A DNA stretch of 64,000 nucleotides, from contig NZ_CP048834.1 in the NCBI RefSeq assembly GCF_012971745.1, positions 4,907,001 to 4,971,000 of the forward strand. The letters are read 5' to 3'. Each line of letters opens with the position of its first letter. Position 1 is the stretch's first letter. The notes beneath the pieces are model-generated. The model was not told the origin of the DNA. It did no database searches and was given only the letters and a program-made list of their open reading frames with translations. The position numbers were made by a program, and so were the translations under genes. The stretch is from Starkeya sp. ORNL1. Lineage in GTDB: Bacteria; Pseudomonadota; Alphaproteobacteria; Rhizobiales; Xanthobacteraceae. Shown here piece by piece: positions 53,025-61,664 of the stretch.

Positions 53025-53864
53025 CTATTCGCCCGATGCCGGTACGCGCCAGCGGGAGAGGCGGCGCTCGATCGTGACCAGAAGCTGGTTGATGGCGAGG
53101 CCGATGAAGGCGATCGTCAGTATCCCGGCATACATTTTCGGCAGCAGGAAGTTGAACTGCGCGTAGTTGATCAGATAACCGAGGCCGCGGGTGGCGCCGA
53201 CCATCTCGGCGGCGATCAGCACCAGGATCGAGCTTTGCGCCGCCAACCGGAAGCCGGTGAACACCGACGGCACCGCCGAGGGCAGGATGATCTTGGCGAA
53301 GATGGCCGGAGCCGAGAGCGCGAGCGAGCGCGCCGATTTGATCAGCAGCGGATCGACGCTCTTCACGCCGCTGATGGTGCTGAGCAGGATCGGGAAGAAG
53401 CAGGCGAAGGTGACGATGCCGATCTTCGAGGCCTCGCCGATGCCGAGGAACAGGATGAAGACCGGCAGCAGCGCCAAAGCCGAGGTGTTGCGGAAGAATT
53501 CCAGCACCGGATTGAGGAAGCTGCGCACCCGGGCATACCAGCCGATGGTGAGCCCGAGCGGCACGGCGACCAGCGCCGCGAGGCCGAAACCGGTCACCGA
53601 GCGGGTGAGGCTGCCCACGATATGATTCTGAAGCTCGCCGGAGCGCAGCATTTGCCACAGCACGGCAAGGACCTTGCTGAGCGGCGGGAACCACACCTGG
53701 TCGACGATACTGAGGCGCGGCAACAGCTCCAACAAGGCGAACACGGCGAGCAGCGAGGCAGTCTTCCACAGCGCGCCGCCGAGCAGCCGGGAGGCCGCGG
53801 CAATGCCGCTGGTGAGGCTGGCACCGGCTGCGGCGCGGCGAAGGTCCTCAGTCGTCACGGACAT
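53025..53864 (-). CDS. SsuC/TauC-type ABC transporter permease
   Basis: Inner-membrane permease of 279 residues. Several hydrophobic segments are visible, with the permease core (GSLTRSVTGFGLAALVAVPLGLTIGWYARV, LPVFILFLGIGEASKI) and the conserved loop SALALLPVFI. The C-terminus is AINQLLVTIERRLSRW. It is separated from the binding-protein gene by a 210-bp gap containing repeat copy 2. Typical for nitrate/sulfonate/bicarbonate importers. Confidence 0.9.
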   Translation of the reverse strand: MSVTTEDLRRAAAGASLTSGIAAASRLLGGALWKTASLLAVFALLELLPRLSIVDQVWFPPLSKVLAVLWQMLRSGELQNHIVGSLTRSVTGFGLAALVAVPLGLTIGWYARVRSFLNPVLEFFRNTSALALLPVFILFLGIGEASKIGIVTFACFFPILLSTISGVKSVDPLLIKSARSLALSAPAIFAKIILPSAVPSVFTGFRLAAQSSILVLIAAEMVGATRGLGYLINYAQFNFLLPKMYAGILTIAFIGLAINQLLVTIERRLSRWRVPASGE

Positions 53865-53922
53865 GCTGGTTCTCCCGAGAGCCTAACTCGCAATTGCAAT
53901 CACCCGCCGCGACGGCGACCCT

Positions 53923-54032
53923 CCCTCTCCCCGTCGGGGAGAGGGTTGGGGTGAGAGGTCTTCTTCGCTTCCCAGCCGCGTTCCCCCTCACCGACCCGCT
54001 TCGCGGGCCACCTCTCCCCACCGGGGAGAGGG
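53923..54032. repeat. 110-bp palindrome-bounded repeat, copy 2
   Basis: Second copy of 51510-51619. Its left end CCCTCTCCCCGTCGGGGAGAGGG is a perfect stem-loop. Copies differ mainly in the middle (six of ten changes). Here the element lies inside an operon, between the binding-protein gene and the permease gene, and may act as an intercistronic hairpin. Confidence 0.75.
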
Positions 54033-54074
54033 AAGTATGAGCTGGCAGTGTCTGGACGGACGCTCCAACCGCGC

Positions 54075-55115
54075 TCAGTCCTGGCCCTTCCAGTAGGGAT
54101 TGAAGTCGTTGGTGTAGACCTTCGCGAGGTTCAGCGCGTTGGCGTCGACTTCGCCGCGCGAATTGAGCCATTCGACCCACATCGCGAAGTCCTGCTTCTT
54201 GATCCAGCCGCCTTCGGTCTCGATGCCGAGGCTCTGCCAGTATTTGAGCGGGGCGGTCTGATTGCCACGGCCCTTGCTCTCCAGATATTTGGTGTAGACC
54301 TCGACGACGTCGCCGCGCTTGTTCGCCTTCTCGCGCTCCTGGCTCCAGGCGATGGCCTTGGCGAGCCCCGCCACCAGGTGCTTCGTGGTGTTCGGGTTTT
54401 TGGCGATGAAGTCGGCGCGCAGCACGCCGGTATTGTCGTTGTAGGTACCGAGCAGGTCGACATTGCGCGCCAGCGCCTTGATGCCGCCGCGGGCCAGCGC
54501 CGCGTCGCGGAAGGTGAAGCCGAGGCTCGCCGCGCTGATCTGGCCGTTGCGAAGCGTCTGCTCGACGTTCGGCGTCGGCAGCGGTACGAACGTCACCTGC
54601 TTGATCTCGTCCTGGGTCAGTCCGTTCTTGGCGAGATAGAGATCGGTGACGGCTTCCTGATTGGCGCCGAGCGTGTTGACGCCGACCTTCTTGCCGATCA
54701 GGTCGCGGGCGTTGTTGATCTGGCCATTGTCCAGCGCATAGAGCCCCGGCGAGGTGAGCTCATTGGTGCCGCGCCAACTCACCACCGCGACGAGCGGAGC
54801 GCCGGCGGCGACGATGTTCAGCACCGCGCCGTTGAATGCGGAGGCGATATCGGTCTGGCCGGTGGCCGCGGCCTGGAGATTGGCGGGACCGCCCTGCACG
54901 TCGCCGACGCGCTCCAGCGTGATCGGCTTGAGATAGCCGAGCGCATCGGCCAGCTCGAGCGGGCTGATGTCCGCGCCGGTGCTGGACTGATAGCGGATGG
55001 TCGTGGTTTCCAGCTTCGGTGCGTCCTCGGCGAGGGCGCCCAATGGGAAAACGTGAAGCGAGAGCAGCAGCGTGCCGGCGGCAAGCAATGCGCGGCGGGT
55101 CGAATGGGGAGGCAT
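54075..55115 (-). CDS. SsuA/TauA-type substrate-binding protein
   Basis: Periplasmic binding protein of 346 residues. The N-terminal STRRALLAAGTLLLSLHVFP with cleavage around ALAED looks like a signal peptide; the RR pair could be Tat or Sec. The mature part has TTTIRYQSSTGADISPLELADALGYL and the SsuA-type GKKVGVNTLGANQEA and ITRNGQ-like NGQISAASLG segments. ATG 55115 was preferred to TTG 55133. It lies after the ATPase on the same strand. Sulfonate/aromatic-sulfonate class ligand is inferred from the monooxygenase in the operon. Confidence 0.88.
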   Translation of the reverse strand: MPPHSTRRALLAAGTLLLSLHVFPLGALAEDAPKLETTTIRYQSSTGADISPLELADALGYLKPITLERVGDVQGGPANLQAAATGQTDIASAFNGAVLNIVAAGAPLVAVVSWRGTNELTSPGLYALDNGQINNARDLIGKKVGVNTLGANQEAVTDLYLAKNGLTQDEIKQVTFVPLPTPNVEQTLRNGQISAASLGFTFRDAALARGGIKALARNVDLLGTYNDNTGVLRADFIAKNPNTTKHLVAGLAKAIAWSQEREKANKRGDVVEVYTKYLESKGRGNQTAPLKYWQSLGIETEGGWIKKQDFAMWVEWLNSRGEVDANALNLAKVYTNDFNPYWKGQD

Positions 55116-55129
55116 CGGCGGTCTCACTC

Positions 55130-56020
55130 TCAATTGGCGACGGCGGCCGCCTCGCGCTCGCGGCGCGGTGGCTCATTCGATCTGACGGTTGCGGTGGTGC
55201 GGGCGCGCGCGACTTCGGTGCGCAGCAGGTCCCAGATCTGGTGCCGGTAGCGGGCGAAATCGGGATGCGAGCGGATGTCGGCGTCGAGGTCGCCGCGCGG
55301 CAGCTCGACATCGATCAGCGCCTTGATGCGGCCGGGCCGTGAGGTCATCACCGCGACGCGCTGGCCGAGATAAACCGCCTCGTCGATCGAGTGGGTGATG
55401 AAGACGATCGTGGTCCGGGTGCGCTGCCAGAGGTCGAGCAGCTCTTCCTGCAGCAGCTCGCGGGTCTGGGCGTCGAGCGCGCCAAACGGCTCGTCCATAA
55501 GGAGGATGTCCGGCTCATAGACCAGGCTGCGGGCGATCGCCACGCGCTGCTTCATGCCGCCGGAAAGCTCGTGCGGAAAACGCTGCTCGAAGCCCTTGAG
55601 GCCGACCAGCGCCAGCGCGTCCTGCGCCTTCTGCCGGCGCTGGCGGCGCGACAGGCCGCTCGATGCCTCCAGCGAAAACTCGACATTGGCCAGCGCGGTG
55701 CGCCACGGCAACAAAGCGTATTGCTGGAAGACGATGCCGCGGGAGAGGCTCGGCCCGCGAACCTCGTGGCCGTCGATACGCAGCGAGCCTTCGGTCGGGT
55801 GCGCGAGGCCAGCCAGTATCTCCAGCAGCGTGGTTTTTCCGCAGCCGCTCGGGCCGACGATGGTGAGGAATTCACCGGCTGGCACATCAAGCGCGACGTT
55901 GTTGATGGCGACGAACTCTTCGCTGCCACGACCACTGTCGTCGCGGATGGCGAAGCTGTGGCGATCGATCCTGAGCTGGATCTTCGGGACGGCAGAGCGA
56001 GGGGCGGGTGGCGTTGACAT
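55130..56020 (-). CDS. SsuB/TauB-type ABC transporter ATP-binding protein
   Basis: ATPase of 296 residues. It has Walker A GPSGCGKTT, VFQQYALLPWRT, LSGGMKQRVAIARS, Walker B ILLMDEPFGALD and switch ITHSIDEA, typical of the nitrate/sulfonate/taurine class. It is the first gene of the leftward operon and has an AT-rich palindromic region immediately upstream. The C-terminal extension of about 25 residues is rich in Arg. Confidence 0.92.
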   Translation of the reverse strand: MSTPPAPRSAVPKIQLRIDRHSFAIRDDSGRGSEEFVAINNVALDVPAGEFLTIVGPSGCGKTTLLEILAGLAHPTEGSLRIDGHEVRGPSLSRGIVFQQYALLPWRTALANVEFSLEASSGLSRRQRRQKAQDALALVGLKGFEQRFPHELSGGMKQRVAIARSLVYEPDILLMDEPFGALDAQTRELLQEELLDLWQRTRTTIVFITHSIDEAVYLGQRVAVMTSRPGRIKALIDVELPRGDLDADIRSHPDFARYRHQIWDLLRTEVARARTTATVRSNEPPRREREAAAVAN

Positions 56021-56023
56021 ATC

Positions 56024-56048
56024 ATAATCGATAAAATCTATAGATTAT
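56024..56048. promoter_or_regulatory. AT-rich imperfect palindrome upstream of the SsuABC-type operon
   Basis: ATAATC and GATTAT arms enclose a centre that includes the perfect 12-bp palindrome AATCTATAGATT (56035-56046). It is 3 bp upstream of the ATPase start, so a bound regulator would block transcription. No regulator gene lies beside it; the binder is unknown. Confidence 0.5.
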
Positions 56049-56096
56049 AGAGTCAACACCCTTTCGACCCTGCCGCGTTTTCAATTGGTCCCGCGT

Positions 56097-56546
56097 TCAG
56101 CGCGCTTGCAGATGCTCAACCATCGCCACCACGGCGATCTCGTAGCCCGCGGGACCGAGCCCGATCAGGCATCCGGTCACCGCCGCGGACAGCGGCGAAT
56201 GGTGGCGGAAAGCCTCGCGCTTGAAGACGTTGCTGACATGCACCTGATAGATCGGCTTGCCGAGGGCGGCGAGCGCGTCGAGGATGCCGATCGAGGTGTA
56301 GGACAGGCTGCCGGCATTGATGATGATGCCGTCGGCACTGCCCCGCGCCTGCTGGATCCAGTCGATCAGCACGCCCTCATGGTTCGACTGGCGGCACTCC
56401 AGCTCGGCGCCGAGGCTTTTCGCCCGCGCACGGCACCGCGCTTCGATATCGGCCAGCGTCAGGCTGCCATAAGGGCCGGTGGGGTCGAGGCCATAGAGGT
56501 TGGTGTTGGGGCCGTTGATGATCTCGATCCGATACGGCGCAGGCAT
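56097..56546 (-). CDS. aroQ: Type II 3-dehydroquinate dehydratase
   Basis: AroQ-type enzyme of 149 residues, converting 3-dehydroquinate to 3-dehydroshikimate. Motifs are NGPNTNLYG near residue 11 (usual NGPNLNLLG, here Thr and Tyr), GPYGSLTL with the active-site Tyr region, RQSNHEGVLIDWI, IINAGSLSYTSIGILDAL and the VHVSN His loop. The position beside a glutathione transferase and a TRAP operon suggests quinate/shikimate catabolism rather than only the biosynthetic pathway. It begins 33 bp after the GST stop. Confidence 0.87.
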   Translation of the reverse strand: MPAPYRIEIINGPNTNLYGLDPTGPYGSLTLADIEARCRARAKSLGAELECRQSNHEGVLIDWIQQARGSADGIIINAGSLSYTSIGILDALAALGKPIYQVHVSNVFKREAFRHHSPLSAAVTGCLIGLGPAGYEIAVVAMVEHLQAR

Positions 56547-56579
56547 GTCGAACTCCTGTACTCAAGACGAATAGGGCAG

Positions 56580-57200
56580 TCAGGCCACGCGCTCGCGCGG
56601 GCGGGTCGCGGCCATGGCAGGACGGGCATCGAACTCGGCAAACCATAGCGCAGCCTGAGGACAGCGCTCGCGCCAGCCGAGCTCGGCGAAGCGGAAGTCG
56701 AGATAGCCGAGGGCGCAGCCCATGCTGATGGTGCCGATCGTCATGGCATCATCCAGGGTCGGCACGATCGCCTCGATACGCTGGAGCGCGCCGTCGATCT
56801 TGGCGAGCTGCGCCTCGCGCCAGACCCGCCATTGCTTCTCCTCGGGACGCATGACCGCCTCGTAGCGTGCGGTCAGCGCGGCATCGAGCAGGCCATCGCT
56901 GAGCGCCTGCTGGGTGAGAGCGTTCCACCGTTCCGGCCCATTCGGGGGGAACAGGGAAGGCGCCGAGCCCCGCGCCGCCAGATATTCGCAGATCACCGGG
57001 CTGTCATACAGGGCGGTGCCGTCATCGAGCACCAGTGCTGGAATCTTGCCGAGCGGATTGGCGTCGGTGAGCACCGCGTCGCGGTTCACCGGACTGGCGG
57101 CGTTGAAGACGATCTCGATGGCGTCGAGGAGGCCGGCCTCCTGCGCGACCACCATGACCTTGCGCACGAATGGCGAGGTCGGGGCATGGAACAGCTTCAC
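56580..57200 (-). CDS. Glutathione S-transferase family protein
   Basis: GST of 206 residues. It has the N-terminal thioredoxin-like part MKLFHAPTSPFVRKVMVVAQEAG, conserved cis-Pro region KIPALVLDDGTALYDSPVICEYL, and the all-helical C-terminal domain. It lies 7 bp after dctM, so it is cotranscribed with the TRAP operon. GSTs of this type detoxify or isomerise intermediates in aromatic and organic acid degradation; the substrate is not indicated. Confidence 0.86.
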   Translation of the reverse strand: MKLFHAPTSPFVRKVMVVAQEAGLLDAIEIVFNAASPVNRDAVLTDANPLGKIPALVLDDGTALYDSPVICEYLAARGSAPSLFPPNGPERWNALTQQALSDGLLDAALTARYEAVMRPEEKQWRVWREAQLAKIDGALQRIEAIVPTLDDAMTIGTISMGCALGYLDFRFAELGWRERCPQAALWFAEFDARPAMAATRPRERVA

Positions 57201-57207
57201 GGCGGCA

Positions 57208-58488
57208 TCAGTCCTTCATGTAATTGGGCAGCCATGTGCTGAGCTCCGGCACCGCCATCAGCAGCAGCGTGAACAGGATGATGGCGATGAAATACGGGAT
57301 GTTGGCCTTGAACACCTGGACCTGATCGACGCCCGCGATCCGCCCGGAGATGATGAGCGCGATGCCGATCGGCGGATGCAATTGGCCGATGACCACCGCC
57401 ATCACCATCAGCACGCCGAAATGCACCAAGTCGATCTGGAAGGCGAGCAGCGTCGGCAGGATCACCGGCACCAGCACCGGGATCAGCGGATCAAGGAACA
57501 TGCCGGCGATGATGGCGAGGATCATCAAGGCGACAAGGCGCATGAACATGCTGTCGCCGATGGTGATGGCGTCGATCATCTGCGCCAGCGCCTCGGGAAC
57601 GTGAGCGCTGGCAAGGCTGACGCCAAGCGCGCCGGACAGGCCGACCATGAGCAGCAACTCACCGGACAACTGCACGGCCGCCAGCGTGGCGCGATAGACG
57701 TCGCGCACTCCCATCGAGCGATACACCAGCATGGAGACGGCGATGGCATAGACCACGCCGAAGGCGCCGCCCTCGGTCGGGGTGAAGACGCCAATGGTGG
57801 TGCCGCCGACGATGATGGCGGGCATGCCGATGGAGAAGAAGGCGGATTTGAACGTTGCCCAGATCTCGGGAAGCGAGAGGTCGCCGTGCCGCGGGAAATT
57901 GCGGGTGCGGGCGAGCACGAACACCACGCCCATGAAGACGAGGCCCATCAAAATGCCGGGAATGATGCCGGCCATGAACAGCGCGCCGAGCGAGGTTCCG
58001 GTCACCGCCGAATAGAGGATCATCGGCGAACTCGGGGGGATCATCGGGCCGACGCCGGAGGAGGCCGCGCAGGTGGCGGCGGCGAAGTCCGCCTTGTAGC
58101 CGGCCTTCTTCATCGCCGGGATGGTGATGGAGCCGGTGCCGGCGATATCGGCGGTCGACGAGCCGAACATGCCGCCGAGAAAGATGCTGGTCAGCACATC
58201 GACCTGGGCGAGGCCGCCGCGCATCCAGCCGACGAGCGAATGCGCGAAGTCGAACAGCCGGGTGGACAATCCACCGACATTCATGATGACGCCGGCCAGC
58301 ACGAACAGCGGCAGCGACAGCAGCGTGTAGTCGCTCATGCCGTTGATGATGGATTGCGGCATCACCAGCGCCCATTGGCCGCCGAGAAACAGGCCGACCG
58401 CGACCGACCCGACCAGGGCCGCCACCATCGGCACGCCGAGGATGAGCAGCATGACGAGGAACGAGATGCCGAGCGCGGCGCCGACCAT
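57208..58488 (-). CDS. dctM: TRAP transporter large permease (DctM)
   Basis: Large integral membrane subunit of 426 residues with about twelve hydrophobic segments. The family signature IPMYVLAGxxM appears as LPLFVLAGVIMNVGG, and GGMFGSSTADIAGTGSI and PSSPMILYSAVTG lie in the conserved core. It performs sodium-driven translocation with DctQ, using substrate from the dctP protein. Start lies 25 bp after dctQ. Confidence 0.93.
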   Translation of the reverse strand: MVGAALGISFLVMLLILGVPMVAALVGSVAVGLFLGGQWALVMPQSIINGMSDYTLLSLPLFVLAGVIMNVGGLSTRLFDFAHSLVGWMRGGLAQVDVLTSIFLGGMFGSSTADIAGTGSITIPAMKKAGYKADFAAATCAASSGVGPMIPPSSPMILYSAVTGTSLGALFMAGIIPGILMGLVFMGVVFVLARTRNFPRHGDLSLPEIWATFKSAFFSIGMPAIIVGGTTIGVFTPTEGGAFGVVYAIAVSMLVYRSMGVRDVYRATLAAVQLSGELLLMVGLSGALGVSLASAHVPEALAQMIDAITIGDSMFMRLVALMILAIIAGMFLDPLIPVLVPVILPTLLAFQIDLVHFGVLMVMAVVIGQLHPPIGIALIISGRIAGVDQVQVFKANIPYFIAIILFTLLLMAVPELSTWLPNYMKD

Positions 58489-58513
58489 GTGAAGACCTCC
58501 TCGGTTGGTGTGC

Positions 58514-59092
58514 TCAGGTCTTCTTGACCAGTACGCGGGCGGCCTCGACCAGGAAGCCGGCGACGATCAGCAGGGCACCGATGAACAGCGCCGAGGTGAA
58601 CCAGCTGGTCGGCAGGTCGAGATAGAGCGTGGTGTCGGAGCCGAACAGTTTCAGATAATTAAGCCCGCCAATGGCGAGGTAACAAAAGGAGGCGGCGGAG
58701 AATATATTGACGAAGAGTTCGGCCCCACGTCGCATCGGTGCGGAGAACATGGTGAGGAAATACTCGATGCGGATCAGCTGGCGCTGGCGGATCGACAGAT
58801 ACATGCCGCACATGGCGAGCCAGGGGATCAGGGCGACGATCAGCTCATCCGCCCAGATGACGGTGAAGTTGAGCGCGTAGCGCGTCGTCGCATTGCCAAA
58901 CACCAGGCCCGTGATCGTCAGCAGGATGGCGACGCCGATGAAGCCGACCACGCCGTCGACGACGCGCTCGATGATGTTCTCGCCTTGATGCTGGCCAAGC
59001 TCGAATTCGCTAAGAACGTCGGTGGCGGTCAGGTCGATGTCGACCGGCGAGCCGGCGCCGGCAAAGTCCGCCAGTTCATGGTGCTTCTGCAT
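58514..59092 (-). CDS. dctQ: TRAP transporter small permease (DctQ)
   Basis: Small membrane subunit of 192 residues with four hydrophobic spans. The conserved ADELIVALIPWLAMCGMYLSIRQ block in the middle is the family mark. It begins 162 bp after the dctP stop, a gap containing an 11-bp perfect hairpin. An N-terminal 40-residue cytoplasmic extension is present. Confidence 0.9.
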   Translation of the reverse strand: MQKHHELADFAGAGSPVDIDLTATDVLSEFELGQHQGENIIERVVDGVVGFIGVAILLTITGLVFGNATTRYALNFTVIWADELIVALIPWLAMCGMYLSIRQRQLIRIEYFLTMFSAPMRRGAELFVNIFSAASFCYLAIGGLNYLKLFGSDTTLYLDLPTSWFTSALFIGALLIVAGFLVEAARVLVKKT

Positions 59093-59121
59093 GGCATCCT
59101 TCCTTCAAGGTGCGGGCGCGC

Positions 59122-59150
59122 AGCCGCCTTCGACTTTGCCGAAGGCGGCT
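59122..59150. other. Intercistronic stem-loop between dctP and dctQ
   Basis: AGCCGCCTTCG and CGAAGGCGGCT form a perfect 11-bp stem with a 7-base loop, without a T-run on the minus strand. By position it should stabilise the 3' end of the binding-protein mRNA and lower read-through into dctQM. Confidence 0.65.
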
Positions 59151-59254
59151 CCTGCCCGGCGTCGAGCCGTTCGGGGGCCGGGACTGGAACCGAGACGGGA
59201 CGCGCCGGATGCGGACGTGGCGAGCAAGAGGCGCGCCACGCCCGCAAGCGAGCT

Positions 59255-60247
59255 CTACTTGGTCGCGGCCAGCGTGCTCTTGGCGAGATCTTCGCCGGCG
59301 ATCTTGCCGATCGCGTCATAGAGCGGAGCAGACGCCTTCTTGAAGGATTCGACGTCGATGTCGTTGATGGCGATCTTCTTCTCGTCGCGCAGCTTCTTGA
59401 TCAGCTCGATGTCCTTCTGCGCGCCGATCTCGCGCACCGCGAAGGCCGCCTCCTGCGCCGCCGCCTTCACCGCCGTCTTCTGTTGCGGCGTCAGGGCGTC
59501 GTATTTCGCCTTGTTCATCACCAGCGTGACCGGCGTGTAGACGTGGTTGGAGATCGAGATGTTCTTCTGCACTTCCTGGAGCGAGCGCGCCACGATGTCG
59601 GCGAGCGGGTTTTCCTGGCCGTCCACCGTCCCGCTCTGCAGCGCGACATAGACTTCCGAGAAGCTCATATTCACCGGCGAAGCACCAAGCGTCTTGAACA
59701 TCAGCACGCGGGTCGGGCTGCCGGGCACGCGGATCTTCATGCCCTTGAAATCGGCCGGCGTGGTGATGGGGCGCACATTGTTGGTGATCTGGCGGAAGCC
59801 GATCTCGCCGAAAGCCAGCACTTCAAGGCCGGCCTTGTCGCGCAGCGAGACGCGCAGCTTATCGCCGACGTCGCCGTCGAGGACCTTGGCGACGACGGTG
59901 CGGTCCTTGAACAGGAACGGCATGTCGAAGACCGAGAAGCTCTTGTCGAGCTGCACGATGTCTGAGCCGAACGGATAGACATCGATCTGGCCGGTGCGCA
60001 CCTGCTGCATGTGCACCACTTCGTCGCCGAGCGCGCCGGTGTGGAACAGCTCGAAGGTGAAGCCATCGCCGAGCTTGGCCTTGAGATTGTCGGCGAACTT
60101 CTGGGCCATGACGATGTCGAGGCCGGACGCGGGAGAATCGCCGGAGATGCGCAGCTTGAGGGGCTCGGCGGCGTTCGCGGCCGACAGCAGCGCCGTGCCA
60201 ATGGCTACGGCGCCAAGAAGACTTCTGACGCTCTGGATATTCATCAT
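59255..60247 (-). CDS. dctP: TRAP transporter substrate-binding protein (DctP)
   Basis: Periplasmic binding protein of 330 residues with an N-terminal signal peptide ending SAANAAE. Family blocks: VMAQKFADNLKAKLGDGF, FGSDIVQLDKSF-like, GEIGFRQITNN, KGMKIRVPGSPTRVLMFKTLGASPVNMSFSEVYVALQSGTVDGQENPLADI. The conserved Arg in KIRVPGS binds the ligand carboxylate. The ligand is therefore an organic acid, probably a sugar acid, aldarate or quinate-like compound, given the enolase-superfamily enzyme next to it. Confidence 0.92.
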   Translation of the reverse strand: MMNIQSVRSLLGAVAIGTALLSAANAAEPLKLRISGDSPASGLDIVMAQKFADNLKAKLGDGFTFELFHTGALGDEVVHMQQVRTGQIDVYPFGSDIVQLDKSFSVFDMPFLFKDRTVVAKVLDGDVGDKLRVSLRDKAGLEVLAFGEIGFRQITNNVRPITTPADFKGMKIRVPGSPTRVLMFKTLGASPVNMSFSEVYVALQSGTVDGQENPLADIVARSLQEVQKNISISNHVYTPVTLVMNKAKYDALTPQQKTAVKAAAQEAAFAVREIGAQKDIELIKKLRDEKKIAINDIDVESFKKASAPLYDAIGKIAGEDLAKSTLAATK

Positions 60248-60285
60248 CGGTTAGTTCCCCTGTATCTTGTTGCTATTGCTCTGGA

Positions 60286-61380
60286 TCAGTTCTTCACGAG
60301 TGTTTCTCGCAGCTTTTCTTCGTTCAACGTGACGCCGAAGCCGGGTGCGGAGGGTATCTGGACGCGCCCGTTCACGGCCTTGGGGGCATCGAGGAACATC
60401 TGTTCCTCGACCTGCTCCGATCCCAGGTGAATCTCGGCCAGCGTGCCATTGCGGAAGCCGGCGACATGGTGCAGGCACCAGATGCCGCCACCGCCGGCGT
60501 CGGAAAGCGGCTTGTTGTAGATCTGCGCAAGATGAGCGACCCGCCGGGTCTCGGTCATGCCGCCATTGTACATGCTGTTCGGCATGAAGATGTCGATGCC
60601 GTCATGCTCTATCCATTCGCGGAAGCGCGTCGGATGGCCGTCCATCTGGCCGGCTGAGAGCGGAATGCTGGTGCGCTGGCGCAGCATGCCCATGTCGCGG
60701 GCGTCGACGCGGCGCAGCGGGTCCTCGAACCAAGCGATGTCGTATTCCTCGATCATCGGGCAGAGCCGCATGGCGTCTTCCAGACCGAGGCTCTCATTGG
60801 CGTCGATGGCGAGCAGGATGTCCTCGCCCAGCGCCTCGCGCACCGCCTTCACCCGCGCCGCATCGACCTTGATACCGTCCTTGCTGCCGACCAGCATTTT
60901 CAGCCGGCTGTGCCCCTTGGCGATGAGCTGCCGCCCCATCTCGATGAGCTGGTCGATGTCGTAGGCGGCAAAGCCGTAGGTGACATAGGCGTCGGCATAA
61001 TCCTTGTGGCCACCGAGCAGCTGGGCAACCGTGCGGCCGCTCGCCTTGCCGATGATGTCCCACAGTGCGAGGTCGACCGCCGACACCGCCGACAGATTGA
61101 TGCCCGACATCATGCCGCGCTCGGAGACGATCGGCTGGAGGCGCGCGTGGATCGCCTCGAGATCGCGCGGGTCCATGTCGAGGATGGCGGGCGCGAGATG
61201 GTGGGTGATGATCGCGGCGACGCCGTTCCACAGGAACCGTGATGCCATGCCGATGCCGACATGGCCCTCGTCGGTCTCGATCCGGCAGATGACGCGGTAG
61301 TCGCCCTCCAGCTGCTTGTGGATGAGAGGGATGAAATTGTCGAAGCGATGAACGGTTACGCGGACATCCTTGATCTTCAC
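60286..61380 (-). CDS. Enolase-superfamily enzyme (mandelate racemase/muconate lactonizing type)
   Basis: Acid-sugar dehydratase/racemase-like protein of 364 residues. The start is a GTG at 61380 (the open frame continues further upstream without homology) preceded by GGGGA. Seen are Lys161 in RLKMLVG, Asp193 in AIDANESL, Glu219 in WFEDPL, but the usual third metal ligand (AAGE) is Gln245 in SAGQM, and the C-terminal base region reads SDAGGGG with Asp294 where related dehydratases carry His. These departures make a standard dehydratase assignment uncertain. It lies 38 bp upstream of dctP on the same strand. Confidence 0.75.
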   Translation of the reverse strand: MKIKDVRVTVHRFDNFIPLIHKQLEGDYRVICRIETDEGHVGIGMASRFLWNGVAAIITHHLAPAILDMDPRDLEAIHARLQPIVSERGMMSGINLSAVSAVDLALWDIIGKASGRTVAQLLGGHKDYADAYVTYGFAAYDIDQLIEMGRQLIAKGHSRLKMLVGSKDGIKVDAARVKAVREALGEDILLAIDANESLGLEDAMRLCPMIEEYDIAWFEDPLRRVDARDMGMLRQRTSIPLSAGQMDGHPTRFREWIEHDGIDIFMPNSMYNGGMTETRRVAHLAQIYNKPLSDAGGGGIWCLHHVAGFRNGTLAEIHLGSEQVEEQMFLDAPKAVNGRVQIPSAPGFGVTLNEEKLRETLVKN

Positions 61381-61664
61381 GTCGGTTCCCCACCCCTGGA
61401 GGGGGCGGACCTGTTTCGAACGGTCCGCCTTAGCCAATTGTGCAGCTTTCAAGGCGAATATGCGCGCTATCGACGCCACCACCTTATGTATCGCCGGCCG
61501 GCGACGGTGAGGTGAGGCGATATACACGCCAATACCTCAAGTATATTTACAATGATCTTGCTGATCTTACGGAAAGTCAACAGGCAATTGCAGAAAATGC
61601 ATTCAAGCGAGGCAAATATGCATTTGGCTATTATTCGAACGTCCGAGTGATTAATCGTTGCGCA
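61381..61664. other. AT-rich intergenic region upstream of the TRAP/enolase operon
   Basis: 284 bp between GlcG/HbpS and the enolase-superfamily gene, strongly AT-rich from 61510 to 61655. It holds the near-symmetric ATACCTCAAGTAT at about 61536-61548 and the repeated TGATCTTGC/TGATCTTAC at about 61553-61570. It probably contains the promoter of the downstream minus-strand operon. No gene is convincing here. Confidence 0.5.
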
